A stretch of DNA of 32,367 nt from Pseudomonas cyclaminis (GCF_015163715.1 NZ_JADDUM010000015.1:1-32367), one strand, 5' to 3'. Counted from the stretch's first letter, positions 1-9,937 are shown. The notes: a model not told the origin generated them from the sequence alone. Numbers and translations: made by a program.

Positions 1-71
1 GCTGCCGAAAACTGCGTAACCCATTGTTTACCAAGGAGTTTTCCGTTTCGACTACGCCGGAAGTGGGGCGA

Positions 72-99
72 ATTATAGGCGCACAGAATCTGGCGTCAA
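72..99 (-). promoter_or_regulatory. Strong sigma-70 promoter, probably of an rRNA operon, firing off the left edge
   Basis: On the minus strand a TTGACG -35 box (99-94), a 16-base spacer and a perfect TATAAT -10 box (77-72) are followed by a GC-rich discriminator (TCGCCCC) typical of stringently controlled rRNA promoters. The remaining bases down to position 1 would be the transcribed leader. In P. aeruginosa the msrPQ genes lie next to an rRNA operon, which fits. The promoter boxes are seen directly; the rrn assignment is inference from synteny and from resemblance to Pseudomonas rrn leaders, because no 16S sequence is in the window. Confidence 0.65.
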
Positions 100-106
100 G
101 GGCTAA

Positions 107-727
107 TTACGCTTTTCCTGCAGAAGCTGCTTTTTTCGTAATAAGTCGAGGGATTCGGCGCATTACCGCAGGTATACGCAATACCAGCAGCAGCGCACCT
201 ATAGATGCATAGATAGCCCACTCCTTCAGGTCAGCCCGCACGATCCACAACATATGCAGCAGTCCAAGCCCAAGAATCACATAGACCAAGCGATGCAGCT
301 TCTTCCAACGACTGCCCAGTCGACGCTGGCTATAACGGTTAGACGTCACCGCTAACATCAACAATGACAAGAAACCTAACGTACCCACAATAATGTAAGG
401 CCGCTTACGTAGCTCAACCCCAAGCTGCGACCAATCCAGACCCAGAACAAACACACAATAGGCCGCCAGATGCAGCACCACATAAGCAAAGCACCACAAC
501 CCAAGCTGCCGCCGCACCGCTATCCACCCCGCCCAGCCGCTCAACTTTTGCAGCGGCGTCATCCCCAGCGTGATCAGCAGCAAAATCAAAGTGCCCAACC
601 CCAACCGATCAACCAGCACCTTTCCCGGATCTGGGCCCAAGGCAAAACTCCACGCTTCATACAGCCATATCAACGGCCACACTGCCGCCGCTATAAAAAC
701 GCCGATACGCCAGACGGGGTAACGCAT
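107..727 (-). CDS. msrQ: MsrQ, haem-binding membrane subunit of the MsrPQ methionine sulfoxide reductase
   Basis: The 206-residue protein is an integral inner-membrane protein of the YedZ/ferric-reductase-like family. It passes electrons from the respiratory chain to periplasmic MsrP, which repairs oxidised methionines in envelope proteins. About six hydrophobic segments are visible, with a family-typical histidine in '[18 protein letters not shown]' and another in 'VVLHLAAY'. The start codon overlaps the msrP stop codon (TGATG), so the two are translationally coupled with msrP first. The C-terminus ends in a short basic tail. No terminator is visible between its stop and the leftward promoter at 72-99. 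Length and motifs fit the family well. Confidence 0.93.
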   Translation of the reverse strand: MRYPVWRIGVFIAAAVWPLIWLYEAWSFALGPDPGKVLVDRLGLGTLILLLITLGMTPLQKLSGWAGWIAVRRQLGLWCFAYVVLHLAAYCVFVLGLDWSQLGVELRKRPYIIVGTLGFLSLLMLAVTSNRYSQRRLGSRWKKLHRLVYVILGLGLLHMLWIVRADLKEWAIYASIGALLLVLRIPAVMRRIPRLITKKAASAGKA

Positions 728-1740
728 CAGTAGTTCTTCCGCAGATCGAGGCCTGCATATAAAGAAGCAACCTCATCCGAGTAGCCATTGAACATCTGCG
801 TCTCACGCACATTCGGACTGAATAAACCACTTGGCAGACGACGCTCCCGCGCCTGGGTCCAACGTGGATGGTCCACCGTAGGGTTCACGTTCGCATAAAA
901 CCCATACTCGTCCGCGGCAATGCTCTGCCATGTGGTTTTCGGCTGCTCACTCACAAGGCTGATCCGCACGATGGACTTCACACTCTTGAAACCGTACTTC
1001 CAAGGCACGACCAGACGTAACGGTGCACCATTCTGATTGGGCAACTCGCGCCCATACATGCCAACGGCAAGAATCGCCAAAGGATTCATCGCCTCATCCA
1101 GGCGCAACCCCTCGACATAAGGCCAGTCGATCAAGCCAAAACTCGAACGCTGACCAGGCATACTCTTGGGGTCCTGGAGGGTTTCGAAACGAATGTACTT
1201 AGCCTTGGAGGTCGGCTCAACTTGCTTAAGCAACGCAGAGATCGGAAAGCCCATCCACGGTATGACCATCGACCACGCCTCGACACAGCGCAGCCGGTAG
1301 ATCCGCTCCTCCAACTGATAGGGTTTCATGAAATCTTCCAACGCATAACGCCCCGGCTTGGCAACCTCACCATCAATCACAACACTCCAGGGTTCGGTCT
1401 TGAGCGAACCCGCATTGTTCGCGGGATCGCCCTTGTCAGTGCCAAACTCATAAAAGTTGTTGTAGTGGGTTGCGTCCTTGAACGGGGTGATAGCTTCACC
1501 TGCAACTGTCACCGCCTGCCATTTCGTACCTGGCAGCTTGTCAGCAAACCAGGCCGGCGCCTTCCCCGGCTCAACATCGGCATACCGCGCAGCGTCATCC
1601 GCACTGGCCCAGCGCGGCAAGCTGCTGGCGGCGATACCGGCAAGCGCACCACCGAGCAAGCTGCGGCGAGAGAGGTAGAAAGACTCGGGGGTGACATCCG
1701 ACTCGTGGCAATCGGACGCTTTAGGCAATTTGATTAACAT
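727..1740 (-). CDS. msrP: MsrP, periplasmic molybdopterin-dependent protein-methionine-sulfoxide reductase catalytic subunit
   Basis: The 337-residue protein is a YedY/MsrP-family molybdoenzyme that reduces methionine sulfoxide in periplasmic proteins. A twin-arginine signal is present near the N-terminus (Arg25-Arg26 in 'LSRRSLLGG', a hydrophobic stretch, then 'ASA'), so export is by Tat with the cofactor already bound. Cys152 in '[11 protein letters not shown]' matches the molybdenum-ligand cysteine of the family. The ATG start has a GGAG ribosome binding site 7 bases upstream. That site lies inside the right arm of a 9-bp hairpin (1745-1788), which could limit translation. The gene is followed immediately by msrQ. 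Expression in the family often responds to oxidative or chlorine stress, but no such operator was recognised here. Confidence 0.95.
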   Translation of the reverse strand: MLIKLPKASDCHESDVTPESFYLSRRSLLGGALAGIAASSLPRWASADDAARYADVEPGKAPAWFADKLPGTKWQAVTVAGEAITPFKDATHYNNFYEFGTDKGDPANNAGSLKTEPWSVVIDGEVAKPGRYALEDFMKPYQLEERIYRLRCVEAWSMVIPWMGFPISALLKQVEPTSKAKYIRFETLQDPKSMPGQRSSFGLIDWPYVEGLRLDEAMNPLAILAVGMYGRELPNQNGAPLRLVVPWKYGFKSVKSIVRISLVSEQPKTTWQSIAADEYGFYANVNPTVDHPRWTQARERRLPSGLFSPNVRETQMFNGYSDEVASLYAGLDLRKNY

Positions 1741-1744
1741 GGCA

Positions 1745-1788
1745 ACTCCGCAGCATTGGAGGACTGATGCACCAATAGACTGCGGAGT
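1745..1788 (-). promoter_or_regulatory. Hairpin between pssA and msrP that includes the msrP ribosome binding site
   Basis: ACTCCGCAG (1745-1753) and CTGCGGAGT (1780-1788) are perfect 9-base complements. Inside them lies a second pair, ATTGG (1755-1759) and CCAAT (1772-1776). Read on the minus strand, the right arm carries the GGAG Shine-Dalgarno of msrP, a few bases before its ATG at 1740. There is no T-tract, so it is a poor intrinsic terminator for pssA and could instead be an RNA fold that hides the msrP ribosome binding site. The structure is seen; its function is inferred. Confidence 0.5.
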
Positions 1789-1803
1789 ATGGGGGAAATT
1801 ACA

Positions 1804-2661
1804 TTAAGGCAATGTTTTGTCCCGACGCATATGCAGCAAGTACTGAACCGGCCCGGAAGCGGCGTAGACCAGGAAGGCCAACAGCAGAATCCGAGGCGGA
1901 TCGCTGAAGACCACTGCAAATACCAGCACCACTGCCAGGATCGCCACGAAAGGTACACGCCCCTTGAGGTCAAGCTCCTTGAAGCTGTTGTACTTGATGT
2001 TGCTGACCATCAGCATACCGGCCGCTGCAACCATCAACGCCACCAGGAACGACATTTTCGAACCCTGGATGCCGTAGTCACTGAATGCCCAGACGATACC
2101 CGCTACGACACCCGCCGCTGCCGGACTGGCCAGCCCGATGAAGTAACGCTTGTCGGCAGTACCTACCTGGGTATTGAAACGCGCCAGGCGCAACGCCGCA
2201 CCCGCGACATAGATGAAGGCAACCATCCAGCCAACCTTGCCCATGTCACCCAGCGCCCAGGCAAATGCCAACAATGCCGGAGCCACCCCAAACGCAACCA
2301 TGTCCGACAGCGAGTCGTACTCGGCACCGAAGGCACTTTGGGTGTTGGTCATACGTGCAACACGACCATCCAGACCGTCGAGCACCATGGCCACGAAAAT
2401 GGCGATAGCCGCAAAACCGAAGTACTTGCTGGCATTCGCGGCATCACCTGCCGCCAGCGCACTCTGGGCGCTCATGGAGTTGATGATGGAATAGAAACCG
2501 GCAAACAGGTTCGCCGTGGTAAACAGATTGGGCAGCAGATAGATGCCACGGTGCCGGACCTTACGGCCTTCCGCGTCATGCCCTTCTTCGACATGCTCAT
2601 CGATCGGTAGCAGGCTTTCGGCGTCAGGAGCCTGGTTAGGCTCGTCGGGACGTTCGCTCAT
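1804..2661 (-). CDS. pssA: CDP-diacylglycerol--serine O-phosphatidyltransferase
   Basis: This integral membrane enzyme makes phosphatidylserine from CDP-diacylglycerol and L-serine, the committed step to phosphatidylethanolamine. The CDP-alcohol phosphatidyltransferase signature D-G-x-x-D-G-x-x-A-R...G-x-x-x-D-x-x-x-D is intact at about residues 95-120 (DGLDGRVAR, then GAEYDSLSD). It is followed by several membrane segments. The N-terminal 40 residues are acidic and probably cytosolic. I chose the ATG at 2661 (285 residues) because AAGG lies 8 bases upstream; an upstream TTG at 2700 in the same frame adds 13 unlikely residues. In P. aeruginosa the gene also sits between ilvC and msrPQ. It is read in the same direction as the ilv genes but separated from ilvC by a terminator. 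Confidence 0.95.
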   Translation of the reverse strand: MSERPDEPNQAPDAESLLPIDEHVEEGHDAEGRKVRHRGIYLLPNLFTTANLFAGFYSIINSMSAQSALAAGDAANASKYFGFAAIAIFVAMVLDGLDGRVARMTNTQSAFGAEYDSLSDMVAFGVAPALLAFAWALGDMGKVGWMVAFIYVAGAALRLARFNTQVGTADKRYFIGLASPAAAGVVAGIVWAFSDYGIQGSKMSFLVALMVAAAGMLMVSNIKYNSFKELDLKGRVPFVAILAVVLVFAVVFSDPPRILLLAFLVYAASGPVQYLLHMRRDKTLP

Positions 2662-2762
2662 GGACTTTACCTTGCAACGGTGTGAAAAAAATTCGACCAA
2701 TACTTGCGGCGAGTGTTCGCCCGCAAACGATGCAGCTTTATACCAGAACCCGCCCCCAAACG

Positions 2763-2788
2763 AAAAAACGCGGCCTAAGCCGCGTTTT
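2763..2788 (-). terminator. Rho-independent terminator of ilvIHC
   Basis: On the minus strand, just after the ilvC stop, ACGCGGC and GCCGCGT form a 7-bp GC-rich stem with a short TTAG loop, followed by a run of six T. A run of A on the 5' side makes it potentially bidirectional. It separates ilvC from pssA. Confidence 0.85.
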
Positions 2789-2805
2789 CTCTTGATGCGT
2801 ACGAC

Positions 2806-3831
<1,026 letters not shown>

Positions 3832-3869
3832 CTATATATCCAGGCCGTAAGGCCATTCACTAATTTGGG

Positions 3870-4361
3870 TTAGATGCTGAGTACTTTGTCGCCACGGGCA
3901 ATCCCGGTGACACCACTGCGTACCGTCTCCAGAATCGAGGCCGTCCCGATCGACTGGATGAAGCTGTCCAGCTTGTCGCTTGTACCGGTCAGTTGCACGG
4001 TATAAACGCTGGCGCTTACATCGACGATCTGCCCGCGATAGATGTCGGTGGTGCGCTTGATCTCGGCACGTTGGGCACCCGTGGCCTTGACCTTAACCAG
4101 CATCAGCTCGCGCTCGATGTGGGCACTTTCCGACAGATCGACCAGCTTGACCACTTCGATCAGCTTGTTGAGGTTCTTGGTGATCTGCTCGATCACCTCA
4201 TCGTGGCCCACGGTGGTCAACGTCAGGCGCGACAGGGTCGGGTCTTCGGTCGGGGCCACGGTCAGGCTTTCGATGTTGTAGTTGCGTTGCGAAAACAGGC
4301 CGACAACACGAGACAGAGCGCCGGGTTCGTTCTCCAGAAGCAGGGAGATAATGTGCCGCAT
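3870..4361 (-). CDS. ilvH: Acetolactate synthase small (regulatory) subunit
   Basis: The 163-residue regulatory subunit binds valine for feedback inhibition and activates the IlvI catalytic subunit. An N-terminal ACT domain is clear ('ISLLLENEPGALSRVVGLFS' at about residues 4-23, then 'NIESLTVAPTEDP'). The C-terminal half is the usual ALS small-subunit domain. I chose the ATG at 4361, which gives the standard MRHIISLLLE N-terminus; a longer in-frame reading from 4391 overlaps ilvI and is not expected. Only two bases separate the ilvI stop (4364) from this start, so the subunits are coupled and made in matched amounts. Some Pseudomonas annotations name it ilvN. Confidence 0.96.
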   Translation of the reverse strand: MRHIISLLLENEPGALSRVVGLFSQRNYNIESLTVAPTEDPTLSRLTLTTVGHDEVIEQITKNLNKLIEVVKLVDLSESAHIERELMLVKVKATGAQRAEIKRTTDIYRGQIVDVSASVYTVQLTGTSDKLDSFIQSIGTASILETVRSGVTGIARGDKVLSI

Positions 4362-4363
4362 GA

Positions 4364-6088
4364 TTAAGTACGCTCCGTCTTGTTCAGCCACATGTCGCGC
4401 ATAGAGCCGTCTTTGATCTGCATCGGGTAGACGTGCTCGCTGGTATCCACCTTGATATCGATGAACACCAGGCGGTCCTTCATGGCGAACGCCTCTTCCA
4501 TCTTCGGCTTGAGATCTTTCAGATCGGTGATGCGAATGCCGACATGGCCATAGGCTTCAACCAACTTGATGAAATCCGGCAACGATTCCATGTAGGAATG
4601 GGAGTGACGGCTACCGTAGCTCATGTCCTGCCACTGACGAACCATGCCCAGCACGCCGTTGTTCAAGCAGACGATCTTCACCGGAAGACCGTACTGCAGA
4701 CACGTCGACAGTTCCTGGATGTTCATCTGGATGCTGCCTTCACCGGTGACGCACGCCACGTCGGTGTCCGGGAAGCTCAGTTTCACCCCCATGGCCGCCG
4801 GGAAACCAAAGCCCATCGTGCCCAAGCCGCCGGAGTTGATCCAGCGGTTAGGCTTGTCGAACTTGTAGTACTGCGCCGCGAACATCTGGTGCTGGCCCAC
4901 ATCGGAGGTCACAAAGGCATCGCCCTTGGTCACTTCGCACAGGGTTTCGATCACGGTTTGTGGCTTGATGATGCTGCCGTCGCCCTTGTCATAAGGGAAC
5001 AGGCCGCGATCGCCACGCCATTCGTCGATCTGCTTCCACCAACTGGCAACGGATTCTTTGTTCGGCGTCTCGCCGATGTCCTTGAGCGCAGCGACCATTT
5101 CGGTCAATACGCTTTCCACAGGACCCACGATCGGCACGTCGGCCTTGATGGTCTTGGAGATGGACGCCGGATCGATGTCGATGTGGATGATCTTGGCATT
5201 CGGGCAAAACTTGCTCGCGCCGTTGATCACGCGGTCATCAAAACGGGCACCCACAGCCAAAATCACGTCGGCATGGTGCATGGCCAGGTTGGCGGTGTAG
5301 CTGCCGTGCATGCCGAGCATGCCAACGAACTGACGGTCCGTACCCGGGAAGGCGCCGAGGCCCATCAGGGTATTGGTGACCGGCAGGTTGAGCAGCTTGG
5401 CCAATTCGGTCAACGGTGCGGAACCGCCACCCAGGATCACGCCGCCACCCGAGTACAGCACAGGGCGCTTGGCCGCCAGGAGCATTTCTGCCGCCTTGCG
5501 GATTTGCCCCGAGTGCCCACGGACGGCCGGGCTGTAGGAACGCAGCTTGGCTTTCTTCGGGAAGACGTATTCGAATTTTTCAGCCGGGTTGGTCATGTCT
5601 TTAGGGATATCGACCACGACAGGGCCCGGGCGACCGGACTGTGCGAGGTAGAAGGCCTTTTTCATGACTTCCGGGATTTCCGACGCATGCTTGATCATGA
5701 AGCTGTGTTTCACGATCGGCCGGGAGATACCGATCATGTCGGTTTCCTGGAACGCGTCGGTGCCGACCATGGTGCTAGGCACCTGGCCAGAGATGATCAC
5801 CATCGGGATGGAGTCCATATAGGCAGTCGCAATGCCGGTAATGGCATTCGTTGCGCCTGGGCCGGACGTTACCAATACCACGCCGGCTTTACCGGTGGCA
5901 CGGGCGTAGCCGTCAGCCATATGGGTCGCGGCCTGTTCGTGGCGAACCAGGATGTGGGTAACAGCCGGTTCCTTGAACAGTGCGTCGTAAACATGCAGCA
6001 GAGCACCACCTGGGTACCCGTAGATATAGTCGACGCCTTCGTCACGCAAAAAGCGGACGAGCATCTCACCGCCAGATAAAAGCTCCAC
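4364..6088 (-). CDS. ilvI: Acetolactate synthase large (catalytic) subunit, biosynthetic type
   Basis: The 574-residue enzyme uses thiamine diphosphate to condense pyruvate with pyruvate or 2-oxobutyrate, the first common step of branched-chain amino acid synthesis. The N-terminal Pyr domain carries '[15 protein letters not shown]' and the catalytic Glu in '[20 protein letters not shown]'. The C-terminal PP domain carries the TPP/Mg2+ motif '[12 protein letters not shown]...NN' around residues 440-470. I chose the GTG at 6088 because AGAGGTG lies 6-7 bases upstream and it gives the usual [10 protein letters not shown]-terminus; the in-frame GTG at 6097 is itself part of that Shine-Dalgarno. 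It is the first gene of ilvI-ilvH-ilvC, with a leader of about 260 bases before it. Confidence 0.97.
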   Translation of the reverse strand: MELLSGGEMLVRFLRDEGVDYIYGYPGGALLHVYDALFKEPAVTHILVRHEQAATHMADGYARATGKAGVVLVTSGPGATNAITGIATAYMDSIPMVIISGQVPSTMVGTDAFQETDMIGISRPIVKHSFMIKHASEIPEVMKKAFYLAQSGRPGPVVVDIPKDMTNPAEKFEYVFPKKAKLRSYSPAVRGHSGQIRKAAEMLLAAKRPVLYSGGGVILGGGSAPLTELAKLLNLPVTNTLMGLGAFPGTDRQFVGMLGMHGSYTANLAMHHADVILAVGARFDDRVINGASKFCPNAKIIHIDIDPASISKTIKADVPIVGPVESVLTEMVAALKDIGETPNKESVASWWKQIDEWRGDRGLFPYDKGDGSIIKPQTVIETLCEVTKGDAFVTSDVGQHQMFAAQYYKFDKPNRWINSGGLGTMGFGFPAAMGVKLSFPDTDVACVTGEGSIQMNIQELSTCLQYGLPVKIVCLNNGVLGMVRQWQDMSYGSRHSHSYMESLPDFIKLVEAYGHVGIRITDLKDLKPKMEEAFAMKDRLVFIDIKVDTSEHVYPMQIKDGSMRDMWLNKTERT

Positions 6089-6097
6089 GTTGTTCAC

Positions 6098-6353
6098 CTC
6101 TAAAACGCCAGAATACCGTCCGTTGAAAACCGACGGGTCTTAATAGGTTTACTTCTCAACAGAGCATGAGCGACGGTGGTCGCCGACTACGTCAGCACTG
6201 ACTGAGCAAGTATTGGGATCGTCCCAAGTGTTGCGGGCTTTTCCCACCCAGCGCGAGGTAACGCGTTGCGGGTGTAACAGGTCGGCGCGGATGTGCGCCT
6301 CATGATCTGCTGAGCGGGCCTGCTTCTGGCAGTCCCGATACAGCGGACTTTGG
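6098..6353 (-). promoter_or_regulatory. Long untranslated leader of the ilvIHC operon with inverted repeats and a possible leader peptide
   Basis: Between the predicted promoter and ilvI lie about 260 transcribed bases with no conserved gene. Visible structure includes TTGGGA-TCG-TCCCAA (6213-6227), GCGAC-GGTG-GTCGC near 6173-6186, and a weaker CCGTC...GACGG pair near 6119-6139. A 38-codon reading frame (6303-6187, minus strand) starts MRRTSAP and ends with a tail in which 6 of 13 residues are Leu, Ile or Val. It lacks a convincing Shine-Dalgarno. This layout would suit attenuation by branched-chain amino acid supply, but no classic terminator with a T-tract was seen. It is a candidate regulatory leader only. 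Confidence 0.4.
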
Positions 6354-6382
6354 ATTCTTCTGTTTCAGGCCGTTCAAGTCAA
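6354..6382 (-). promoter_or_regulatory. Predicted sigma-70 promoter of ilvIHC
   Basis: On the minus strand TTGACT (6382-6377) and AAGAAT (6359-6354) are separated by exactly 17 bases. The -35 matches consensus 5 of 6 and the -10 matches 4 of 6. It would give a leader of about 260 bases before ilvI. The bases from 6383 to 6490, up to the YqcC-gene terminator, hold nothing else recognised. Confidence 0.5.
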
Positions 6383-6490
6383 GCAATAATTGCGCTTTTT
6401 TCCAACTAAGCGCATGAGAACGCAGAAGAAAGGGCTTTGAGGAGGGATAAAACTCGCCTGAATGTCGTCAAGCGGTAGAAATATGCGCAA

Positions 6491-6513
6491 GACTGCCGGA
6501 AAACCCGGCAGTC
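6491..6513 (-). terminator. Hairpin terminator after the mrcB-TPR-yqcC operon
   Basis: GACTGCCGG (6491-6499) and CCGGCAGTC (6505-6513) form a perfect 9-bp stem with a five-base loop, just after the stop codon of the YqcC-family gene. The T-tract on the minus strand is short, so termination may be partial. Confidence 0.65.
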
Positions 6514-6519
6514 AGGCAA

Positions 6520-6849
6520 TTAACGAGCGTCGACGATCAATTGATCGAACTTTTTCAGCGCATTACGCAAGCCAATGCTTTCTCGCGGCCGATCGGCATA
6601 GACCATCTCGGCCATTTCCAGGATCCCCGATGCGCCGGGCAGCGGCAGGTCCTGTTCGAGGATCTGCTTCATGCGCGCCAGGAAGATCCATTGCAGCCAC
6701 TGGTGAAAGTCCAGGGTATCCACCGAAAACGGCTCAACGCTGCTAAGCGCCTCGACGCCGGGGGGGACCTCATCCCACCAGCCCTGAATGCGCAACTCCC
6801 GCTCGATCAGCAATAACTGTTCGGCAATCGCAGGAAACCGTACATCCAT
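6520..6849 (-). CDS. YqcC family protein
   Basis: The 109-residue small cytosolic protein matches the YqcC (DUF446) pattern: an N-terminal helix followed by 'WW' and 'P...L', then 'PFSVDTLDFHQWLQWIFLARMKQIL' and 'LP..GIL.MAE..YA'. Its biochemical role is unknown; in enterobacteria the family gene lies next to a tRNA pseudouridine synthase gene. Here the start codon overlaps the stop of the upstream TPR lipoprotein gene (TGATG), and that gene follows mrcB by 16 bases, so the three are probably one operon. No function in cell-wall synthesis is shown; the link is only by position. Confidence 0.85.
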   Translation of the reverse strand: MDVRFPAIAEQLLLIERELRIQGWWDEVPPGVEALSSVEPFSVDTLDFHQWLQWIFLARMKQILEQDLPLPGASGILEMAEMVYADRPRESIGLRNALKKFDQLIVDAR

Positions 6850-7583
6850 CAGAGGCTGACCTTGGCTTTTTGACGGGCCTGGGCGGCGCCCGCGGCGTCA
6901 CCTTGTGCGGCACGTGCATCTCCGATCAACGCCCACAGGCTGGCTTGCAGATCAGGACGCCCGCTGGCCAGCGTGAGGCCACGGCGGGCGAACTGCTCGG
7001 CTTGCGGCGCATCGCCCTGGGCCATGCGCACCTGCGCCAGGCGATACAGCACTTGTGGCTCACGCGGTGCAACGCGTTGCGCACGCTCAAGGCTCGAAGA
7101 CGCACCGTTCAGGTCGCCACCGGCCTGTTGTTGCTGAGCCGTCGTCAGCAAGGCCAGCACCGGGCCATCCAACTGTTCGTCAGCCGACAAACCGCCCGAG
7201 CTGGAGGAGGACGGAATGCCACTTGGCGTCGACGGCATGTTGTAGGTGCCCTGGTTGATCGGCGCAGCCTGAATAGGCGTGGAGTCGATCGGCCCAGAGG
7301 TGCTTGGACCAGGCGTCCATGGCTCAGCGCTGATCGGGGCCGACGTAGCCGCGCCGCCGCCCGGCACCATCACCACCACGCCCGAATCCTGCGGCACGGC
7401 TTGAGGCTTGGCCTGCGCCGGACGATTGGTCACGGTCTGGCGGAAACCGCCATTGGCCGAGATCCGATCGTTATTGGAGACGGCTGTGCTCGAATCCACC
7501 ACGGGGATGGAGCCGCGCTGCACGCTGGAGCAACCGCTGAGCAAAGCCAATGTTGTAATAGCTGGAATCAACCACTTGTTCAC
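6849..7583 (-). CDS. TPR-repeat lipoprotein encoded next to PBP1b
   Basis: The 244-residue protein begins with a lipoprotein signal: a short hydrophobic stretch, then the lipobox LLSGC with the acylated Cys at residue 18. A low-complexity Pro/Ser/Thr/Gly linker (about residues 60-130) leads to a C-terminal region with tetratricopeptide-like helices ('LERAQRVAPREPQVLYRLAQ', 'AEQFARRGLTLA', 'LWALIGDARAAQGD'). The start is GTG, with GAGGG about 7 bases upstream. It lies 16 bases after mrcB and overlaps the YqcC-family gene. An outer-membrane lipoprotein with a long linker made beside PBP1b recalls the LpoB activator of PBP1b in enterobacteria. I see no LpoB homology, so an accessory role for PBP1b is only a hypothesis. 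Confidence 0.85.
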   Translation of the reverse strand: MNKWLIPAITTLALLSGCSSVQRGSIPVVDSSTAVSNNDRISANGGFRQTVTNRPAQAKPQAVPQDSGVVVMVPGGGAATSAPISAEPWTPGPSTSGPIDSTPIQAAPINQGTYNMPSTPSGIPSSSSSGGLSADEQLDGPVLALLTTAQQQQAGGDLNGASSSLERAQRVAPREPQVLYRLAQVRMAQGDAPQAEQFARRGLTLASGRPDLQASLWALIGDARAAQGDAAGAAQARQKAKVSL

Positions 7584-7599
7584 TTGAAACCCTCTTTGC

Positions 7600-9923
7600 T
7601 TAATTCATCCAGCCCTTGACCCAATCCATCACCGATTCCGCGTCCGCAGGGGCACCGCCACCGCACGCAGCACCGGGTGGTGGTTCGCTGCCGCGAATAT
7701 ACGGCATCTGGACTGCGCCCGGACAGTTGGCATCGGAGCCCTGGCCGGTATGCGGATCAATCCAGGCCTGCACGATGTTATCCGGCTGCGGCATGTTCAA
7801 TGGCAACGGATCGGCCTTGCGCATAAAACTGGTCCAGACCTGCAACGCACCGGTAGCACCGGTAAATGGCGTCTTGCCATTGTCGTCACGGCCCAACCAC
7901 ACCACGGCCAGTACATCCTGACCGAAACCTGCAAACCAACTGTCGCGCGAATCGTTACTGGTACCGGTCTTGCCCGCCAGCGTCAGGTTTGACGGCAGGA
8001 CTTTATAGACCGAGCTACCGGTACCTTCACGCATCACGCGCTGCATGGCGTTCTGGATCAGGTAGATGGAGCCCGCATCGAAACGCTGCTGGATCTGGAA
8101 CGGGTAGCGCTTGAGCGGCTCGCCCTCGGCCGTCAGCACACTGCGGATCCCGCGCATCGGGGTGTTGAAGCCACCGTTGGCGAGGGTCTGGTACATGGTC
8201 GCGACTTCCATCGGCGTCATCGCACCGGCACCCAGCAGGATCGATGGGAACGCCGGGAATTCGCGGGTTATACCCAGTCGCGCCAGCGTCTTGAGCACAT
8301 TCGGCACGCCCACTTCCAGGCCAAGCCGAGAGGTGGAGATGTTGTAGGAATGCGCCAAGCCCTGATACAGGAACACCGTGCCGTGGGAGCGGCGATCGAA
8401 GTTCTGTGGCGTCCACACCTGGCCGTCGCCGCCTTTGACCGACAAAGGATCATCCGACAGCCAACTGGTCAGCGTGTACTTGCTCGGTTTTTCCAACGCC
8501 GTAAGGTAGACCGCAGGCTTGACCAGCGAACCAATCGGCCGCACGGCATCCAGTGCGCGGTTGAAGCCGGCAAAACTCGCCTGGCGACTGCCGATCATGG
8601 CTTGAACTTCACCGGTTTCCGGGTTCGTCACCACCATCGCGGCTTCTACTTCATCGGAACCTTTACGCCCCGTCAGACGCTTGAAGGTGTCGCTGACAGA
8701 CGCTTCGGCTTTCATCTGCAGGATCGGATCAAAACTGGTGAAGATTCGCAGGCCTTCTTCGGTCAAGTCTTCGTCGCGGTAGTCTTCACGCAGTTGGCGT
8801 TTGACCAGATCGATAAAGCCGGGGAATGAACTGTCCGCCAACTTGCCGCGGGTTGTCACACCCAGTGGCATTTTCTTCGCCGCGGCTACTTGTTCAGCCG
8901 TGGCCACGCCTTGCTGTTCAAGCACATCCAGCACCAGGTTACGGCGCTCCAGCGCACGCTCCGGATTGCGACGCGGGTTGTAGTAGGAAGGCCCCTTGAC
9001 CATGCCCACCAACAACGCCACTTGATGCAACTTCAACTCGGACAGCGGCTGACCGAAGAAGAACTGGCTGGCCAGACCGAAGCCGTGCACCGCGCGCTGG
9101 CCGTCCTGGCCGACGAAGACTTCGTTGAGGTACGCCTCAAGGATTTCCTGCTTGCTGTAGTGCAGCTCAAGCAGCATCGCCATCATCGCTTCGGTGAGCT
9201 TACGGGTCAGGCTGCGCTCGTTGGTGAGGTAGAAGTTCTTCACCAACTGCTGGGTCAGCGTACTGCCGCCCTGAGTCATCCTGCCGCCGGACGTATTCAC
9301 CCAAACCGCACGGGCAATCGACTTCGGCGACACACCCCAGTGGCTATAAAAGTCGCGATCCTCGACCGCAACCAGGGTTTCCAGCAGGTACGGCGCACCT
9401 GATCAAGCTTGATCAGGATGCGATCTTCAAGGTTCTTCGGGTAAATCCCGCCGATCATCAACGGCTCAAGGCGGACCACCGGCAATTTCGAGCCGTTGAG
9501 GGAGGACAACTCGGCCACGTAGTCACCGGAGAAGCGCACGCGTACCGGCTGGGCTTTTTCCAGGCCTTCATAGAACTGGAAGCCACGGGTATTCAGGTCG
9601 ACCGTGTTACCGCTGACGGCGGCCGCACCCGGGCCATTGCTCACGGGTTCGCGGCGGTAGCCGAGGGCGTCCAGTTCGGTGAGGAAGTCATCCTTGCTCA
9701 GCTTCTGGCCGCTGAACAGTTCCAGCGGGCGTGCATACACCTTGGCCGGGATGGTCCAGCGCTTGCCGGAGAACTTCTCTTGGACCACTGCGTCGAGGTA
9801 CACCGCGAATCCGGCGAGCACCACAAGGCCTACAAGGCCGAGCTTGAGCGCCCAGCCAAGCCACGGACGCAGGCCGCGGGAAGGAGGTTTTTTACGGGAA
9901 CGGGGAGATCGGGATCGAGTCAT
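7600..9923 (-). pseudogene. mrcB: Penicillin-binding protein 1B (bifunctional), interrupted by a single-base frameshift
   Basis: PBP1b polymerises and cross-links peptidoglycan at the inner membrane. The N-terminal piece (9923 to about 9297) has a basic cytosolic tail, one membrane segment and the UB2H-like region ending 'ILIKLDQV'. The frame then shifts. The second piece, continuing to 7600, has the glycosyltransferase-51 motifs 'MTQGGSTLTQQLVKNFYL' and 'RKLTEAMMAMLLE', then the transpeptidase motifs S-L-V-K, S-Y-N and K-T-G ('AGKTGTS'). Adding one base near 9391-9397 (GTGCGCC to GTGCCGCC) restores 'DQVPPYLLETLVAVEDRDFYSHWGV' (in two parts: DQVPPYLLETLVA, then VEDRDFYSHWGV) with its catalytic Glu, and a length of 774 residues, the usual Pseudomonas value. 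The lesion is probably a sequencing error. First gene of a three-gene operon. Confidence 0.93.
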
Positions 9924-9931
9924 GGCGGCGG

Positions 9932-9937
9932 ATTATA
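9932..9937 (-). promoter_or_regulatory. Perfect -10 box nine bases before the mrcB start
   Basis: TATAAT (9937-9932, minus strand) ends only 8 bases before the mrcB ATG at 9923-9921, and no Shine-Dalgarno lies between. A usual +1 seven bases after the box would put the transcript start at about 9925, making the mRNA essentially leaderless. No good -35 box is visible at the right distance. Either mrcB has a leaderless transcript or the box is a chance match. Confidence 0.4.

Noticed and set aside
4433..6079. Plus-strand open frame of 548 codons opposite ilvI
   Set aside because: Antisense shadow of ilvI; the translation has no recognisable domain and an odd His/Asp-rich composition.
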